A DNA stretch of 64,000 nt from Clostridia bacterium. Lineage in GTDB: Bacteria; Bacillota; Clostridia; Oscillospirales; CAG-272. The notes under the pieces were generated by a model. That model did no database searches. It was not told where the DNA came from and saw nothing but the letters and a program-made list of their open reading frames with translations. The stretch covers positions 1-64,000 of the forward strand of contig JAFUNF010000026.1 of assembly GCA_017473085.1 (NCBI GenBank), written 5' to 3'. How positions within the stretch are numbered: position 1 is the stretch's first letter; each line of letters starts with the position of its first letter. The translations under genes were made by a program, and so were the position numbers. This document shows positions 35,335 to 44,348 of this stretch, in pieces.

Positions 35335-37155
35335 TTACTTCAACTTAGCTTGTGTTTTAAGTCTTGTTTGAGTATTTAAAATTTTCTTTCTCAGCCTTAG
35401 TGACTTAGGAGTAACCTCAATAAGCTCATCCTCGCCGATATACTCAATAGCCTGCTCAAGAGACATAACTCTTGGTGGTGTAAGAATGAGAGCCTCGTCT
35501 GCACCCTTAGAACGAACTGCAGTAAGATGCTTTTTCTTACATACGTTGACTACAATATCCTCCATCTTAGGACACTCGCCAACAATCATACCCTCGTAAA
35601 CAGGAGTCTGTACGCCAATAAACATAGCACCTCTGTCCTGAGTATTGAAAAGACCGTAAGATGTAGCCTCTCCGTCCTCGGATGCAATCAATGAGCCTGT
35701 GTATCTTGTAACAACCTCTCCCTTAAATGGCTGGTAGCCATCAAACAAGGTATTAAGAATACCCTCGCCTTTTGTATCAGTCATAAACTCGCTTCTGTAA
35801 CCAAACAAGCATCTTGAAGGAATTAGGTATTCAAGACGTGTTCTTGAGCCAGAGTTGTACATATCAAGAAGCTCGCCCTTTCTTGCACCAAGCTTTTGAA
35901 CAACAGCACCAACGCTTTCCTCAGGCACGTCAATTGAAACTCTTTCAATTGGCTCGTGAAGAGTGCCATCAATTGTCTTATAAAGCACACGTGGAGTTGA
36001 ACAGCAAAGCTCATAGCCCTCACGACGCATAGTCTCAATAAGAATAGATAGGTGCATTTCGCCTCTGCCTGCAACCTTGAAGGAGTCGGTAGTGTCGCCA
36101 TCGCTTACACGAAGTGAAACGTCCTTAAGTGTTTCCTTGTAAAGTCTATCTCTGATTTGACGAGAGGTAACAAACTTACCCTCTCTGCCTGCAAATGGGC
36201 TATCATTTACAGAAAATGTCATTTCCATAGTAGGCTCAGAAACCTTAACAAACTCAAGTGGCTCAACACAGGAAGGAACGCAAAGAGTATCGCCAATTGA
36301 AAGCTCCTCAACACCTGAGAAGCAAACAATATCTCCAACAGTTGCACTCTGCACAGGGGACCTTGAAAGACCATCAAATTGATAAATGGAAACAATCTTA
36401 GCCCTTCTTGGTGCGTCCTCTGAGTGATAGTTACAAACAGCAACCTCTTGGTTAATAGAAAGAGTGCCTCTTTCAATTCTACCAACACCGATTTTACCAA
36501 CATAGTCGTTGTAGTCAATTGATGAAACGAGCAATTGAAGTGGCTCGCTTTCTTCTCCCTCTGGAGCTGGAATGTAGTCAATAATAGTATCAAGCAATGG
36601 AATTAAATCCTTGCCCTCCTCATCAGGAGAAAAGGAAGCTGTACCTGCTCTGCCTGAACAGAAAAGCATAGGGGAATCTAATTGCTCATCAGTTGCATTA
36701 AGGTCGATAAGAAGCTCCAAAACCTCGTCAATAACCTGATGCACACGAGCATCAGGACGGTCAACCTTATTAACAACAACGATAATTCTATGATTAAGCT
36801 CCATAGCCTTTCTCAAAACAAATCTTGTTTGAGGCATAGGACCCTCAGCAGCATCAACCAAAAGGATAACACCATTTACCATTTTAAGAATACGCTCAAC
36901 CTCTCCACCAAAGTCTGCGTGACCAGGGGTGTCGATTACGTTAATCTTTTTGTCGCCATATTTAATAGCTGTATTTTTTGCAAGGATAGTAATGCCACGC
37001 TCCTTTTCAAGAGCACCAGAGTCCATAACTCTATCAGAGGTAGCTTGGTTCTCGTGATAAGCGCCACCCTGCTCCAAAAGACCGTCAACAAGAGTAGTTT
37101 TACCATGGTCAACGTGAGCAATGATAGCAACGTTTCTTAAATCTTCTCTAATCAT
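35335..37155 (-). CDS. typA: Ribosome-associated GTPase TypA/BipA
   Basis: A 606-residue translational GTPase of the EF-G/LepA superfamily, implicated in ribosome assembly and stress growth. G1 AHVDHGKTTLVDGLLEQGG (about 13-31), the G2 ERGITI region, G3 DTPGHADFGGEVER and G4 VVVNKVDRPDAR are all intact. Domain II, the EF-G-like domains III and V, and the BipA-specific C-terminus (EDIVVNVCKKKHLTAVRSKG, ALILTPPRVMSLEQAIEYI) follow. Full family length. A single-gene transcription unit followed by the array at 35105-35318. Confidence 0.97.
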   Translation of the reverse strand: MIREDLRNVAIIAHVDHGKTTLVDGLLEQGGAYHENQATSDRVMDSGALEKERGITILAKNTAIKYGDKKINVIDTPGHADFGGEVERILKMVNGVILLVDAAEGPMPQTRFVLRKAMELNHRIIVVVNKVDRPDARVHQVIDEVLELLIDLNATDEQLDSPMLFCSGRAGTASFSPDEEGKDLIPLLDTIIDYIPAPEGEESEPLQLLVSSIDYNDYVGKIGVGRIERGTLSINQEVAVCNYHSEDAPRRAKIVSIYQFDGLSRSPVQSATVGDIVCFSGVEELSIGDTLCVPSCVEPLEFVKVSEPTMEMTFSVNDSPFAGREGKFVTSRQIRDRLYKETLKDVSLRVSDGDTTDSFKVAGRGEMHLSILIETMRREGYELCCSTPRVLYKTIDGTLHEPIERVSIDVPEESVGAVVQKLGARKGELLDMYNSGSRTRLEYLIPSRCLFGYRSEFMTDTKGEGILNTLFDGYQPFKGEVVTRYTGSLIASEDGEATSYGLFNTQDRGAMFIGVQTPVYEGMIVGECPKMEDIVVNVCKKKHLTAVRSKGADEALILTPPRVMSLEQAIEYIGEDELIEVTPKSLRLRKKILNTQTRLKTQAKLK

Positions 37156-37282
37156 CTTTTTTTAAATTCCTTACTTTCAAAAAATTTGCGTGACTATTAT
37201 AGCACACAATATTCTAAAAATAAAGTACTTTTTTATTTTTTTTCAAATTTCCAAAATTTACACACCTAATTTCCTTAAAATA

Positions 37283-37312
37283 TTGACACAGGGTGGGCAA
37301 AAATGGTAAAAT
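37283..37312 (+). promoter_or_regulatory. Promoter of the polysaccharide deacetylase gene
   Basis: TTGACA (37283-37288), 18-base spacer, TAAAAT (37307-37312). Divergent from typA. Confidence 0.7.
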
Positions 37313-37344
37313 ATTTTTAGAAAAAACTTTTAAAGGAGCAACAA

Positions 37345-38274
37345 ATGAAAGTAGAAATATGTAAATATCCCAACGGAGCAAATGCAATCTTCTCCTTATC
37401 CTTCGACGACGGATGCTATTACGACTCCACGCTTTTTACAATAGAGCTTTTTGAAAAAATATACAAGGAAACAGGAGTTAAGCTAAAGGGCACAGTTGCC
37501 CAAACAGTAAACTTCATAAGCCCAAAGCTAAGGGAGCTATGGCAAGGTGCCATAGAGAATGGCTGGTATGACATCGCAGGACACTCGGTAACCCACTGCA
37601 TAAGCTATTGTAGCTCTACTCCAATTGAGGAGTTAGAAAAGGATGCAAGCCAAACCTATAAAGCCCTTAAGGAAATGTACCCAAGCCAAAAAATAGCAGC
37701 CTTCTTTACCCCTGGTGGTGGCTACGACAAAACAGGTGGCGACGTTATCGCCAAATACTACTTAGCCAACAGAACAGCAGGCGAAAAAGTAAACTACCCT
37801 GGTCAAATAGACTGGTATAACGTGTCCTCATTTACTGCAAAAATGGACAGAGATACTAAGGACTTTTGCGACTACATAGACGAAACAATAAATACACAGG
37901 GCTGGGGCGTGCAAATGAATCACTGGATTACCGAAAAGGAACAGGACGTGCACCACTCCCAAAGAAAAAACACCTTTATCGAGGAATGCTACTATCTGGC
38001 AAGCCAAGTAAAAAAGGGCTTAGTTAACGTGGTTTCCTTTGAGGAGGCTGTTCTCTACCTGAGAAAAGCTCAAGCCTCTACCCTTGAAATAAAGGACAAC
38101 AAAATCACAATAAATTGTAAAAATAATTCTCCTCATCTTGCAGATGTCCCCTTGACAATTGCTATTTTTAGCGACACTCCCCTAACAATAACCGAAAATG
38201 GCAAAAAAACCACCTGCCCAAGCCAAAACGGCGTAGTGCTTGCAAGCATAATCGAGCAAGCCACAATTGAATAA
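37345..38274 (+). CDS. Polysaccharide deacetylase family protein (NodB-like)
   Basis: A 309-residue metal-dependent carbohydrate esterase. The catalytic base/metal motif is SLSFDDGCYYDS (Asp21-Asp22), the metal-binding histidines are in DIAGHSVTHC (about 76-85), and FFTPGGGYD may be the third motif. A His-containing NHWITE segment follows, and the last 60 residues form a small beta domain. It has no signal peptide, so it probably de-acetylates an intracellular oligosaccharide or is released by another route. It is preceded by AAAGGAGCAACAA and stands alone. Substrate not inferable. Confidence 0.85.
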   Translation: MKVEICKYPNGANAIFSLSFDDGCYYDSTLFTIELFEKIYKETGVKLKGTVAQTVNFISPKLRELWQGAIENGWYDIAGHSVTHCISYCSSTPIEELEKDASQTYKALKEMYPSQKIAAFFTPGGGYDKTGGDVIAKYYLANRTAGEKVNYPGQIDWYNVSSFTAKMDRDTKDFCDYIDETINTQGWGVQMNHWITEKEQDVHHSQRKNTFIEECYYLASQVKKGLVNVVSFEEAVLYLRKAQASTLEIKDNKITINCKNNSPHLADVPLTIAIFSDTPLTITENGKKTTCPSQNGVVLASIIEQATIE

Positions 38275-38275
38275 A

Positions 38276-38306
38276 ATAAAAAAGCTCCGTTTGGAGCTTT
38301 TTATTT
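38276..38306. terminator. Bidirectional terminator between the deacetylase and DUF6320 genes
   Basis: Stem AAAGCTCC/GGAGCTTT with loop GTTT (38281-38300), A-run left and T-run right. Confidence 0.88.
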
Positions 38307-39053
38307 TTATAAGAAAAACACCTTTTTCAAGGAAGCCCTTAGCTCTGGGAAAATAGCACAGGCAAACAGTAGCATGCTAACAACAAGGAATAGCACAGCC
38401 ACAAAGGGCGACCAAAGAATTGAAAGAACACCCCTAAATACAAATCCTATAAGAATTTCAAGACCTACAACAAAGCCCGAAACCAAAAGGAATGTCGCTC
38501 CAATGCAAACAAGCCTCAGGTTAGGCAGAAACTCGCAAATTGCAATTGAAATTACAGTCAAAACGCCTAAAAATGCAATAGTAGGAAGGGCAAATGGCAA
38601 GAACCACCACCAGCCCTGTGTCTGCCAAGCGATAAATAGTAGATAAAGCACACCTGAGCCAAAAACCATCGAGGCGCACAAAACAGGATAGATTTTCTTA
38701 AACCAAAAGGGCACAATAAAGATTGCATACAAAACAAGAGCTGCACCAATTACGTAGTGGCTCCACTCGATATGGTAATTAAGAGGTGCCCACCATTGAA
38801 AAATAGTCTGCGCGTCCTTTTGTCCAATCAAAAGTAAATCCAAGAAAAGAGTAAAAAGTGAAGAAAACAAGGTAATTGCAGAAAGCAAAGCCAAAATACC
38901 ATGCTTAGGAGTAATCTCTGTACGCAAGGGCTTAGATGGAAACTTAGGAGTAGTCTTTTCAGGCTTAATATCAGGATGATAAACCTTAGTTTCGCATATA
39001 GGACAAATTGTCTGCCCAGGGGATAGTTCAACACCACAGTTAATACAATACAT
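38307..39053 (-). CDS. Zinc-ribbon membrane protein (DUF6320-like)
   Basis: A 248-residue protein. An N-terminal zinc ribbon (MYCINCGVELSPGQTICPIC, Cys pairs near 3-6 and 17-20) is linked by a Pro/Lys segment to about six transmembrane helices (about 50-235). It matches my memory of DUF6320 proteins, which often accompany alcohol-acetyltransferase-like enzymes. It overlaps the stop of the upstream hydrolase-acyltransferase by one base (TAATG), so the two are co-translated and probably form a membrane-associated unit. Activity unknown. Confidence 0.75.
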   Translation of the reverse strand: MYCINCGVELSPGQTICPICETKVYHPDIKPEKTTPKFPSKPLRTEITPKHGILALLSAITLFSSLFTLFLDLLLIGQKDAQTIFQWWAPLNYHIEWSHYVIGAALVLYAIFIVPFWFKKIYPVLCASMVFGSGVLYLLFIAWQTQGWWWFLPFALPTIAFLGVLTVISIAICEFLPNLRLVCIGATFLLVSGFVVGLEILIGFVFRGVLSILWSPFVAVLFLVVSMLLFACAIFPELRASLKKVFFL

Positions 39054-41239
39054 TACTTCTCCTCCCTTATATTACTTTCAACCCTGACCTTGATTCCAAG
39101 CTCCTTAAATACCTGATAAAGCTCCCTTTCAAGGTGGTTTTCCTTAATATTTCTAATGATATTAAGATACATCGTGTTATTGTAGGTTATAAGACCGCTA
39201 TTGTATGGTGCATGAGATTGCACGTCAAGTAAAAAGTCAAATCGGTTGATTTTCTTTTCTAATTTTGCAGGCACGTCAACCACACCAAGATTAGAAAGAG
39301 TTAAGCAGGACTTCTTTTCTCCAACGGAATAAAAAACAGTACGCATAACGATATTCTTCATAAACAGTGGGAAAATCCTTAAAAATGGCATCTTTTCAGG
39401 ATTTAAGTTAGTTGCCATTCTTGCTGACATACGACGAGGAGTCAACTCAAGTCGCATTTGATAGTTGACCGAGGTGCAAATTTCGTCAAAGGACATCTCC
39501 CCATATTTTGGCTCAATTCCAGGGGTAATAAACAAAACGAAATTACGCAAGGACTTTGATGGAAAAATCCTTCTTAAATTAACAGGAATTAAAACCTTAA
39601 TAGGTTTTTTTCGCCACTGGGTGCTTATTTTTTTATCTTGAAGTCGCCAGGATGCTGTCATAAGCGCCGATGCCATAAAGGCAGTAACAGTAACTCCACG
39701 ACGCTTAGCCTCATTTACAATTGTAGGAGCATCAAAAATAAATGTGGTATTAGTTTTAAAGCCCTTTTTTGAAGGAGTGCCTGTGATTTTAAAGGCAGTT
39801 TTCTCACTGCGAGGAAAACCAACCTCGCCAGCATACTTCTCTACGCTGTCAACCAATTCCTCGTCACTAGGCTCCTCAAATCTGTCAAGAACACCGTTAG
39901 TGCTTGGAATTTGAAGACCATGCTTTTGGAACATATATTCAGCGATAAGAGTTTTTAGGAATACAAGCCCGCCATTACCATCAGTTATGGAATGGAAAAA
40001 TTCAATAGCAATTCTGTTTTCATATACTAATGCACGGAATGCACATTTTCTTATATCATCAAAAAGAGTTCTTGCAAAGGGATAAGCCTGCTCTGAAAGG
40101 ATTTTAGGAGCCTCTTTTAATTCCTCAAGATAATACCAGAAAAATCCGATTCTTAGCCTAACCGCAATTGAGGGAAACCTTTTTACAGTAATATCAAGAG
40201 CACTTTGCATAACCTGTGCATCAATTTTTTCGTTAAGGTCGGCACTAAGCCTGAAAACGTAAACCCAGTTTCTGGTTTTAACAGCAGGGTAAATCTTGCC
40301 TACGTTGTCAAGACGTAGCCATCTGGGCTTCCTGTCCTTGTTAAAGCGAGGAATAACAAAGCGACGGATTTTTTCGAAATCCCCATCGTTTTCCTTTAAG
40401 CCATAAAGCAAATATGCGTGCCACATTTCAGGAGCAGTTATCAAGGTTGAATCAACACCAGATTCCAAAAGACGCTTATGCATCATAACTGTGTCGTCAA
40501 GCATAATTTCGTCCTCACCTACCAAAAGCAAGCATGGTGGGAATCCACTCAAATCCCCAAAGAGAGGGGAAATTAATGGATTTTTAACAGTCTCAGGCTC
40601 CATATCGGGACAATAGCACTTAGCAAAAAAATCAAGGGACTCCTTAGTCATTGAGGGGTCATTGTCTGCGTTTTTAGCATAAGATGATTGTGATTGAGTT
40701 AAGTCAGTCCAGGCTGAGAGAGTAACTATCGCTGAGGGCAAGGGCTTGTCCAATTCCTTTAGCTTGTGACAAAGAGAAAAGCAAAGTCCACCCCCTGCAC
40801 TTTCTCCGAATAAAACAATCTGCTCAGGCTTGTAGCCTGCTGATAAAAGATATTCATAGGCACTAAGACAATCGTCAAGCGCACAGGGAAATTGATGCTC
40901 AGGAGCTAACCTGTAAGCAACGGACATAACCTTGATTCCACACTTGTGACTAAGCATAGATGCAAAGCCCTTAGAATAGTTAATATCTCCAAAGGTGTAG
41001 CCACCACCGTGAAGATACAAAATAACACCAGAGGGATATTCTCTTTTAGGTGTAATAAAGGATGCGTCAAGAGAGCCAAGCATAAAATCCTCAAAGGTAA
41101 CATCAAGCAAATGAAGAGTAGACATAAGAGTGCCAAGATATTCCTGCGCCTGTCTTGTGGTCTCAATTGATAAATTCGGCATAATCTTGTTAGCAAGACT
41201 TAATTGTGACCTGATAATCATTTTCACAGGATTAATCAT
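39053..41239 (-). CDS. Alpha/beta-hydrolase fused to condensation-like acyltransferase
   Basis: A 728-residue two-enzyme chain. Residues about 1-305 form a hormone-sensitive-lipase-type esterase: oxyanion motif LYLHGGGYTFGD (about 73-84), nucleophile Ser147 in LFGESAGGGLCF, Asp in LLVGEDEIMLDDT and His in MWHAYLLYG. Residues about 315-728 look like the chloramphenicol-acetyltransferase/condensation superfamily (alcohol acetyltransferase type), with the catalytic HSITDGNGG (His416, Asp420) and a PVNLRRIFPSKSLRNFV-type channel segment. Neither half is truncated. The fusion suggests ester-bond exchange on one substrate, such as removal and re-addition of an acyl group, but that is inference. Operon with the zinc-ribbon membrane gene; its promoter lies inside a 17-bp inverted repeat. 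Confidence 0.82.
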   Translation of the reverse strand: MINPVKMIIRSQLSLANKIMPNLSIETTRQAQEYLGTLMSTLHLLDVTFEDFMLGSLDASFITPKREYPSGVILYLHGGGYTFGDINYSKGFASMLSHKCGIKVMSVAYRLAPEHQFPCALDDCLSAYEYLLSAGYKPEQIVLFGESAGGGLCFSLCHKLKELDKPLPSAIVTLSAWTDLTQSQSSYAKNADNDPSMTKESLDFFAKCYCPDMEPETVKNPLISPLFGDLSGFPPCLLLVGEDEIMLDDTVMMHKRLLESGVDSTLITAPEMWHAYLLYGLKENDGDFEKIRRFVIPRFNKDRKPRWLRLDNVGKIYPAVKTRNWVYVFRLSADLNEKIDAQVMQSALDITVKRFPSIAVRLRIGFFWYYLEELKEAPKILSEQAYPFARTLFDDIRKCAFRALVYENRIAIEFFHSITDGNGGLVFLKTLIAEYMFQKHGLQIPSTNGVLDRFEEPSDEELVDSVEKYAGEVGFPRSEKTAFKITGTPSKKGFKTNTTFIFDAPTIVNEAKRRGVTVTAFMASALMTASWRLQDKKISTQWRKKPIKVLIPVNLRRIFPSKSLRNFVLFITPGIEPKYGEMSFDEICTSVNYQMRLELTPRRMSARMATNLNPEKMPFLRIFPLFMKNIVMRTVFYSVGEKKSCLTLSNLGVVDVPAKLEKKINRFDFLLDVQSHAPYNSGLITYNNTMYLNIIRNIKENHLERELYQVFKELGIKVRVESNIREEK

Positions 41240-41261
41240 TTCAGCACCCCCTTTTTACATA

Positions 41262-41328
41262 AAAAAACAGTTACTTATATATTGTAGCATATTTTTTTTA
41301 AATATTCAACAATAAGTAACTGTTTTTT
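41262..41328 (-). promoter_or_regulatory. Promoter enclosed by a 17-bp perfect inverted repeat
   Basis: Arms AAAAAACAGTTACTTAT (41262-41278) and its exact inverse (41312-41328) enclose 33 bases. Those 33 bases hold a minus-strand promoter, TTGAAT (41304-41309), 17-base spacer, TACAAT (41281-41286). The downstream arm covers the predicted start site. It could be a paired operator, a transcript-end hairpin of the facing side, or an invertible promoter. Confidence 0.8.
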
Positions 41329-41332
41329 AATG

Positions 41333-41455
41333 AAGCACATTTGTGCCTTATGAAGCTTCAGCTTCATTTCAAGCACGACGAAGTCGTGTATTTCAAGCTA
41401 TCCTAAGATAGCATTTCAAGTGCGTAGCACATTTCATTCGCCAAAGGCGGATTTT
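41333..41455. repeat. Palindrome array, linker CATTTCAAG
   Basis: Stems AGCACA/TGTGC(C)T-type, GAAGC/GCTTC, CACGAC/GTCGTG, CTATC/GATAG, TGC/GCA and CGCC/GGCG, separated by (C)ATTTCAAG or ATTTCATT. It abuts the stop codon of the SGNH hydrolase on minus. Linker identical to 23775-23862. Confidence 0.85.
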
Positions 41456-42150
41456 CATATCTGCCCAATAATCTTATTGGCAATAGTAGTCATACCGTCG
41501 CGATTAGGATGATACCCGTCTATTGTATCGTGAGGCTCTCCGACACCATATAGCTCAATTAATCGGCACTGATGCCTTTCAGCTGTATCGCGAATAATTT
41601 GGCAATAATCGTTTATATGCAAGCCACGGCGAACAGGCTTAAACTCAAAGGACGGATTACTTGAGCATATGCTTTCTGGAAGAGTAAAGCACCAAATTTC
41701 AGCATCTGGATAATTTGTCTTTAGCTTTCTAATCATTAAGTCATATGCAACAGAGAAAATGGAAATATCATTATTTTCAGCCTCGCACTCTGGCTTAAGC
41801 TTAGTAGCAAAGCCCCAGTCGTTTATGCCTAAAAATACAAATATAACGTCTGGCAAAATCCCACACTTGTCTAAAAACGAGGTACGCTCGTCACTACAAC
41901 CATATGATTCTACATAGCAATTCCTGTGGCGAGAAACTAAGCTTGCAGAAATAGAGTTGTTAACCAAAGCCTTACCGCCTAAATGCTCTATAACCTGACC
42001 CCACCAGGTGTCGTTAGGAACAAAAATTCCTGCCTCACAGCACCTTTCACCCTTGTAAAAAACAGAATCATCACGAGGCACACTAAAGTCAACAAGAGTG
42101 CTAATAGAATCCCCTAAAATAGAAAAAAGCTTTCCTTCATATTTTTTCAT
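41455..42150 (-). CDS. SGNH/GDSL-family hydrolase
   Basis: A 231-residue esterase-type protein. Block I FSILGDSIS (Ser15 nucleophile), block III FVFLGINDWGF (Gly-x-Asn-Asp) and block V DGYHPNRDG with the catalytic Asp and His are present, so the triad is intact. No signal peptide. Start at ATG 42150 after AGGAGGTAACAAA; the upstream ATG at 42177 has no ribosome site. Many relatives act on acetylated carbohydrates, which would suit the surrounding genes, but the substrate is unknown. Followed by a palindrome array. Confidence 0.85.
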   Translation of the reverse strand: MKKYEGKLFSILGDSISTLVDFSVPRDDSVFYKGERCCEAGIFVPNDTWWGQVIEHLGGKALVNNSISASLVSRHRNCYVESYGCSDERTSFLDKCGILPDVIFVFLGINDWGFATKLKPECEAENNDISIFSVAYDLMIRKLKTNYPDAEIWCFTLPESICSSNPSFEFKPVRRGLHINDYCQIIRDTAERHQCRLIELYGVGEPHDTIDGYHPNRDGMTTIANKIIGQI

Positions 42151-42183
42151 TTTGTTACCTCCTGAAATAATACTCACAATTTA

Positions 42184-42212
42184 ATTATACAACGGCTCCC
42201 CTAAAAATGCAA
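42184..42212 (-). promoter_or_regulatory. Promoter of the SGNH hydrolase gene
   Basis: Minus-strand TTGCAT (42207-42212), 17-base spacer, TATAAT (42184-42189). Confidence 0.75.
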
Positions 42213-42234
42213 GCACTACCCAGATATAAACAAA

Positions 42235-42265
42235 AAAGGACGAAAGCTATGTGCTTTCGTCCTTT
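42235..42265 (-). terminator. Terminator of the PC4-like gene
   Basis: A 13-bp perfect stem AAAGGACGAAAGC/GCTTTCGTCCTTT with loop TATGT. On minus it is followed by TTTTGTTT. Confidence 0.8.
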
Positions 42266-42292
42266 AAATTCCAAGGTACATAGGATTTGAAC

Positions 42293-42514
42293 TTAGATAT
42301 CCATCTTGTTGAGCAATTCCTTAAGATTCTTGATTTGGGATTCAGTAAGAGTAATACCCTTGCCAAGCTTCTCGTGGTCTTCCTTCCAAGCACGAATGTC
42401 ATAAACAGGCTCACTCTCGTTCCAGCTGATAAGGTTAACTTCCTTAACCCAACCGTTGTCGTTGTCTGAAACTGTGCCGAAGCTCTTTACGATTTCATAT
42501 TTGAACTCTGCCAT
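42293..42514 (-). CDS. YdbC-like PC4-family ssDNA-binding protein
   Basis: A 73-residue protein with the PC4/YdbC pattern: FKYEIVKSFGTVSDNDNGWVKEVNL, then SWNESEPVYDIRAWKEDHEKLGKGITLT and a C-terminal helix. PC4-fold proteins bind single-stranded DNA as dimers; Lactococcus YdbC is the structural precedent. Role probably in nucleic-acid transactions, not defined. Start after TAGAGGAGGAGACCAAG. Single-gene unit with its own terminator. Confidence 0.82.
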   Translation of the reverse strand: MAEFKYEIVKSFGTVSDNDNGWVKEVNLISWNESEPVYDIRAWKEDHEKLGKGITLTESQIKNLKELLNKMDI

Positions 42515-42666
42515 CTTGGTCTCCTCCTCTAAAATTAATGAGTAAATATTACTCTAATTGTCTTTATTTTATCATATATTATATATAATTGCAATATATT
42601 ATTTTAAAATAAATGTAAAAATTTGAAAAAATTTGACAATTTTAAAAAAATTTTCTCAAAAATTTC

Positions 42667-43761
42667 TTAATTTTCGCTTCCTTCAGGCTTTTCTTCGCCC
42701 TCGCCCTCGTCCTTTTTAGACTTTTTATCAGGCTTTTCTCCTGTAAAAGCGATATGTCCCTTGTTCTGCTCCTTGGTAATTGTGTAAATTGAAGGGTCAA
42801 AATCTGGGTATCTTTCAGGCATAGTAGCCTTTATTGCACAGATAGCAACTGCAAGCTGATAATCATCAGGCTCCTTAGTCGTAATTCTTTGCATCCATAA
42901 GCCTGGTGAAGAAAGCATTCTTGTAAACCAGTTCTGATGCTTGCCTGCAAACATGATAAACTCATAGCCAAAGCCCATAATAAGTGGCAAAATCGCAATC
43001 TTAACAAGGGTACGTAACCAAGTGATATCAATTCTGATAAACAACCCAATTATAATGCTGATAAGCACCATAACAAACATAAAGCTTGTGCCACAACGAG
43101 GATGATAACGAGTACAGCCCCTTGCATTTTCGGGAGTTAGCTCAAGCCCCTTTTCAAGACAAGCAATAGACTTGTGCTCTGCTCCATGATATTGAAAGGT
43201 ACGCCTTATATCCTTCATTAAGGAAACACTGACAAGATATGCAATAAATACGACAATTTTAACCACTCCCTCGATTGAAGCAAGGATAGGATAGTAATAC
43301 CAATAGTCCTTATTCAAGGAAAATAGCTCTGTGATTTTTCCACCTAACCAGGTAGGTAAAAAGGAAAATAGAAATAGTGCAAGACCAAGACCAAGAATTA
43401 AGGAAAGAATCATAATAAAAATAGAATCCGACTTCTTTTCTTTCCCGTCCTTACCCTTCTTTTTGTCCTTTTTCTTTTCGTCCTCGTCCTCAAGCCCTAA
43501 CATATCGGTAGCTTGAGAAAGAGTTTTAAAGGAAAGAATAAGCGATTCAAAAAAACCTACAATGCCACGAATAATAGGAAGACCTAATATTTTGTGCTTT
43601 TCCTTTATAGGATGAAACTCGCTATTCTTTATTTCAATGGTGCCATCATCCTTACGAACAGCCAAGGAAACCTTGGAGCCGTTTTTCATCATAACACCCT
43701 CAATAACAGCCTGACCGCCAACAGAGTTGAGCGGACAAGCACTCTTTTGTTCGTTGTTCAT
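42667..43761 (-). CDS. DUF1385 (YqhQ-like) membrane protein
   Basis: A 364-residue membrane protein of the DUF1385 family. The N-terminus CPLNSVGGQAVIEGVMMKNG (about 9-28) is diagnostic, followed by IIRGIVGFFESLILSFKTLS. A charged Lys/Glu linker (about 95-112) precedes about four transmembrane helices, with FQYHGAEHKSIACLEKGLEL between them (possible metal-binding HGAEHK) and ARGCTRYHPRCGTSFMF. The tail is acidic and repetitive. Function of the family is unknown. Lies 17 bases after ruvX on the same strand, so probably one operon. Confidence 0.9.
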   Translation of the reverse strand: MNNEQKSACPLNSVGGQAVIEGVMMKNGSKVSLAVRKDDGTIEIKNSEFHPIKEKHKILGLPIIRGIVGFFESLILSFKTLSQATDMLGLEDEDEKKKDKKKGKDGKEKKSDSIFIMILSLILGLGLALFLFSFLPTWLGGKITELFSLNKDYWYYYPILASIEGVVKIVVFIAYLVSVSLMKDIRRTFQYHGAEHKSIACLEKGLELTPENARGCTRYHPRCGTSFMFVMVLISIIIGLFIRIDITWLRTLVKIAILPLIMGFGYEFIMFAGKHQNWFTRMLSSPGLWMQRITTKEPDDYQLAVAICAIKATMPERYPDFDPSIYTITKEQNKGHIAFTGEKPDKKSKKDEGEGEEKPEGSEN

Positions 43762-43778
43762 TCTAATCCTCTTTTAAT

Positions 43779-44213
43779 TTATTTGTGGCTATCTAAATAG
43801 CTTTGAAGAATTAAGCAAGCTGACATTTCATCAATAATATTTTTTCTCTTCTGCCCTTTAGTGTTAGTAATGTTTAGCATAGTGTGAGCATTTGCAGTTG
43901 AAAGCCTTTCGTCAAAAAGCACCACAGGAATATCGCAAAGCTCCTCTAAATGAGCCTTAAAGGCTTGCGCCTTTTCTGCCCTTGGACCAAGAGAGCCATT
44001 CATATTGATAGGGTGACCCAAAACAATTAAGGTAGCGCCCTTTTCCTTGGCAATTCTTACTACCTCATCGGCAGTTTTAAGAAAGCTATTGCTTTTTATA
44101 CAGCCAATACCACTTGCTAAAAAGCCACTTGGGTCGCTTAGTGCAAGACCTGTCCTTGCATCGCCAAAGTCAACGCCCATGATTCGCTTAACTGTCACAA
44201 AAAAGTCCCCCAT
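43779..44213 (-). CDS. ruvX: Putative pre-16S rRNA nuclease / Holliday-junction resolvase-like RuvX (YqgF)
   Basis: A 144-residue RNase-H-fold nuclease. IMGVDFGDARTGLALSDPSG near the N-terminus carries the first catalytic Asp; LIVLGHPINMNGSLGPRA and VVLFDERLSTANAH follow, with the C-terminal KNIIDEMSACLILQSYLDS holding the last Asp/Glu. Start uncertain: ATG 44213 has AAGGGTGA nine bases upstream, while a GTG at 44198 follows GGGGACTTTTTT and gives a more usual N-terminus. Upstream of the DUF1385 gene. Confidence 0.9.
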   Translation of the reverse strand: MGDFFVTVKRIMGVDFGDARTGLALSDPSGFLASGIGCIKSNSFLKTADEVVRIAKEKGATLIVLGHPINMNGSLGPRAEKAQAFKAHLEELCDIPVVLFDERLSTANAHTMLNITNTKGQKRKNIIDEMSACLILQSYLDSHK

Positions 44214-44287
44214 TCAAAAATTTCACCCTTATTGTAACATAATATATTAAATAATGCAACGAAATATTTAAAAATTTTAATTAAACA

Positions 44288-44316
44288 TTGCATTTAATTG
44301 CACCTTGTGGTATAAT
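44288..44316 (+). promoter_or_regulatory. Promoter of the small membrane protein at 44349
   Basis: TTGCAT (44288-44293), 17-base spacer, TATAAT (44311-44316). Confidence 0.75.
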
Positions 44317-44348
44317 ATAAATGTAAATAATAGCAAAGGAGAAACGTT

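Noticed and set aside
42271..42300. tRNA T-arm-like GGATTTGAAC
   Set aside because: No acceptor, anticodon or D-arm around it; it is the end region of the PC4-like gene.
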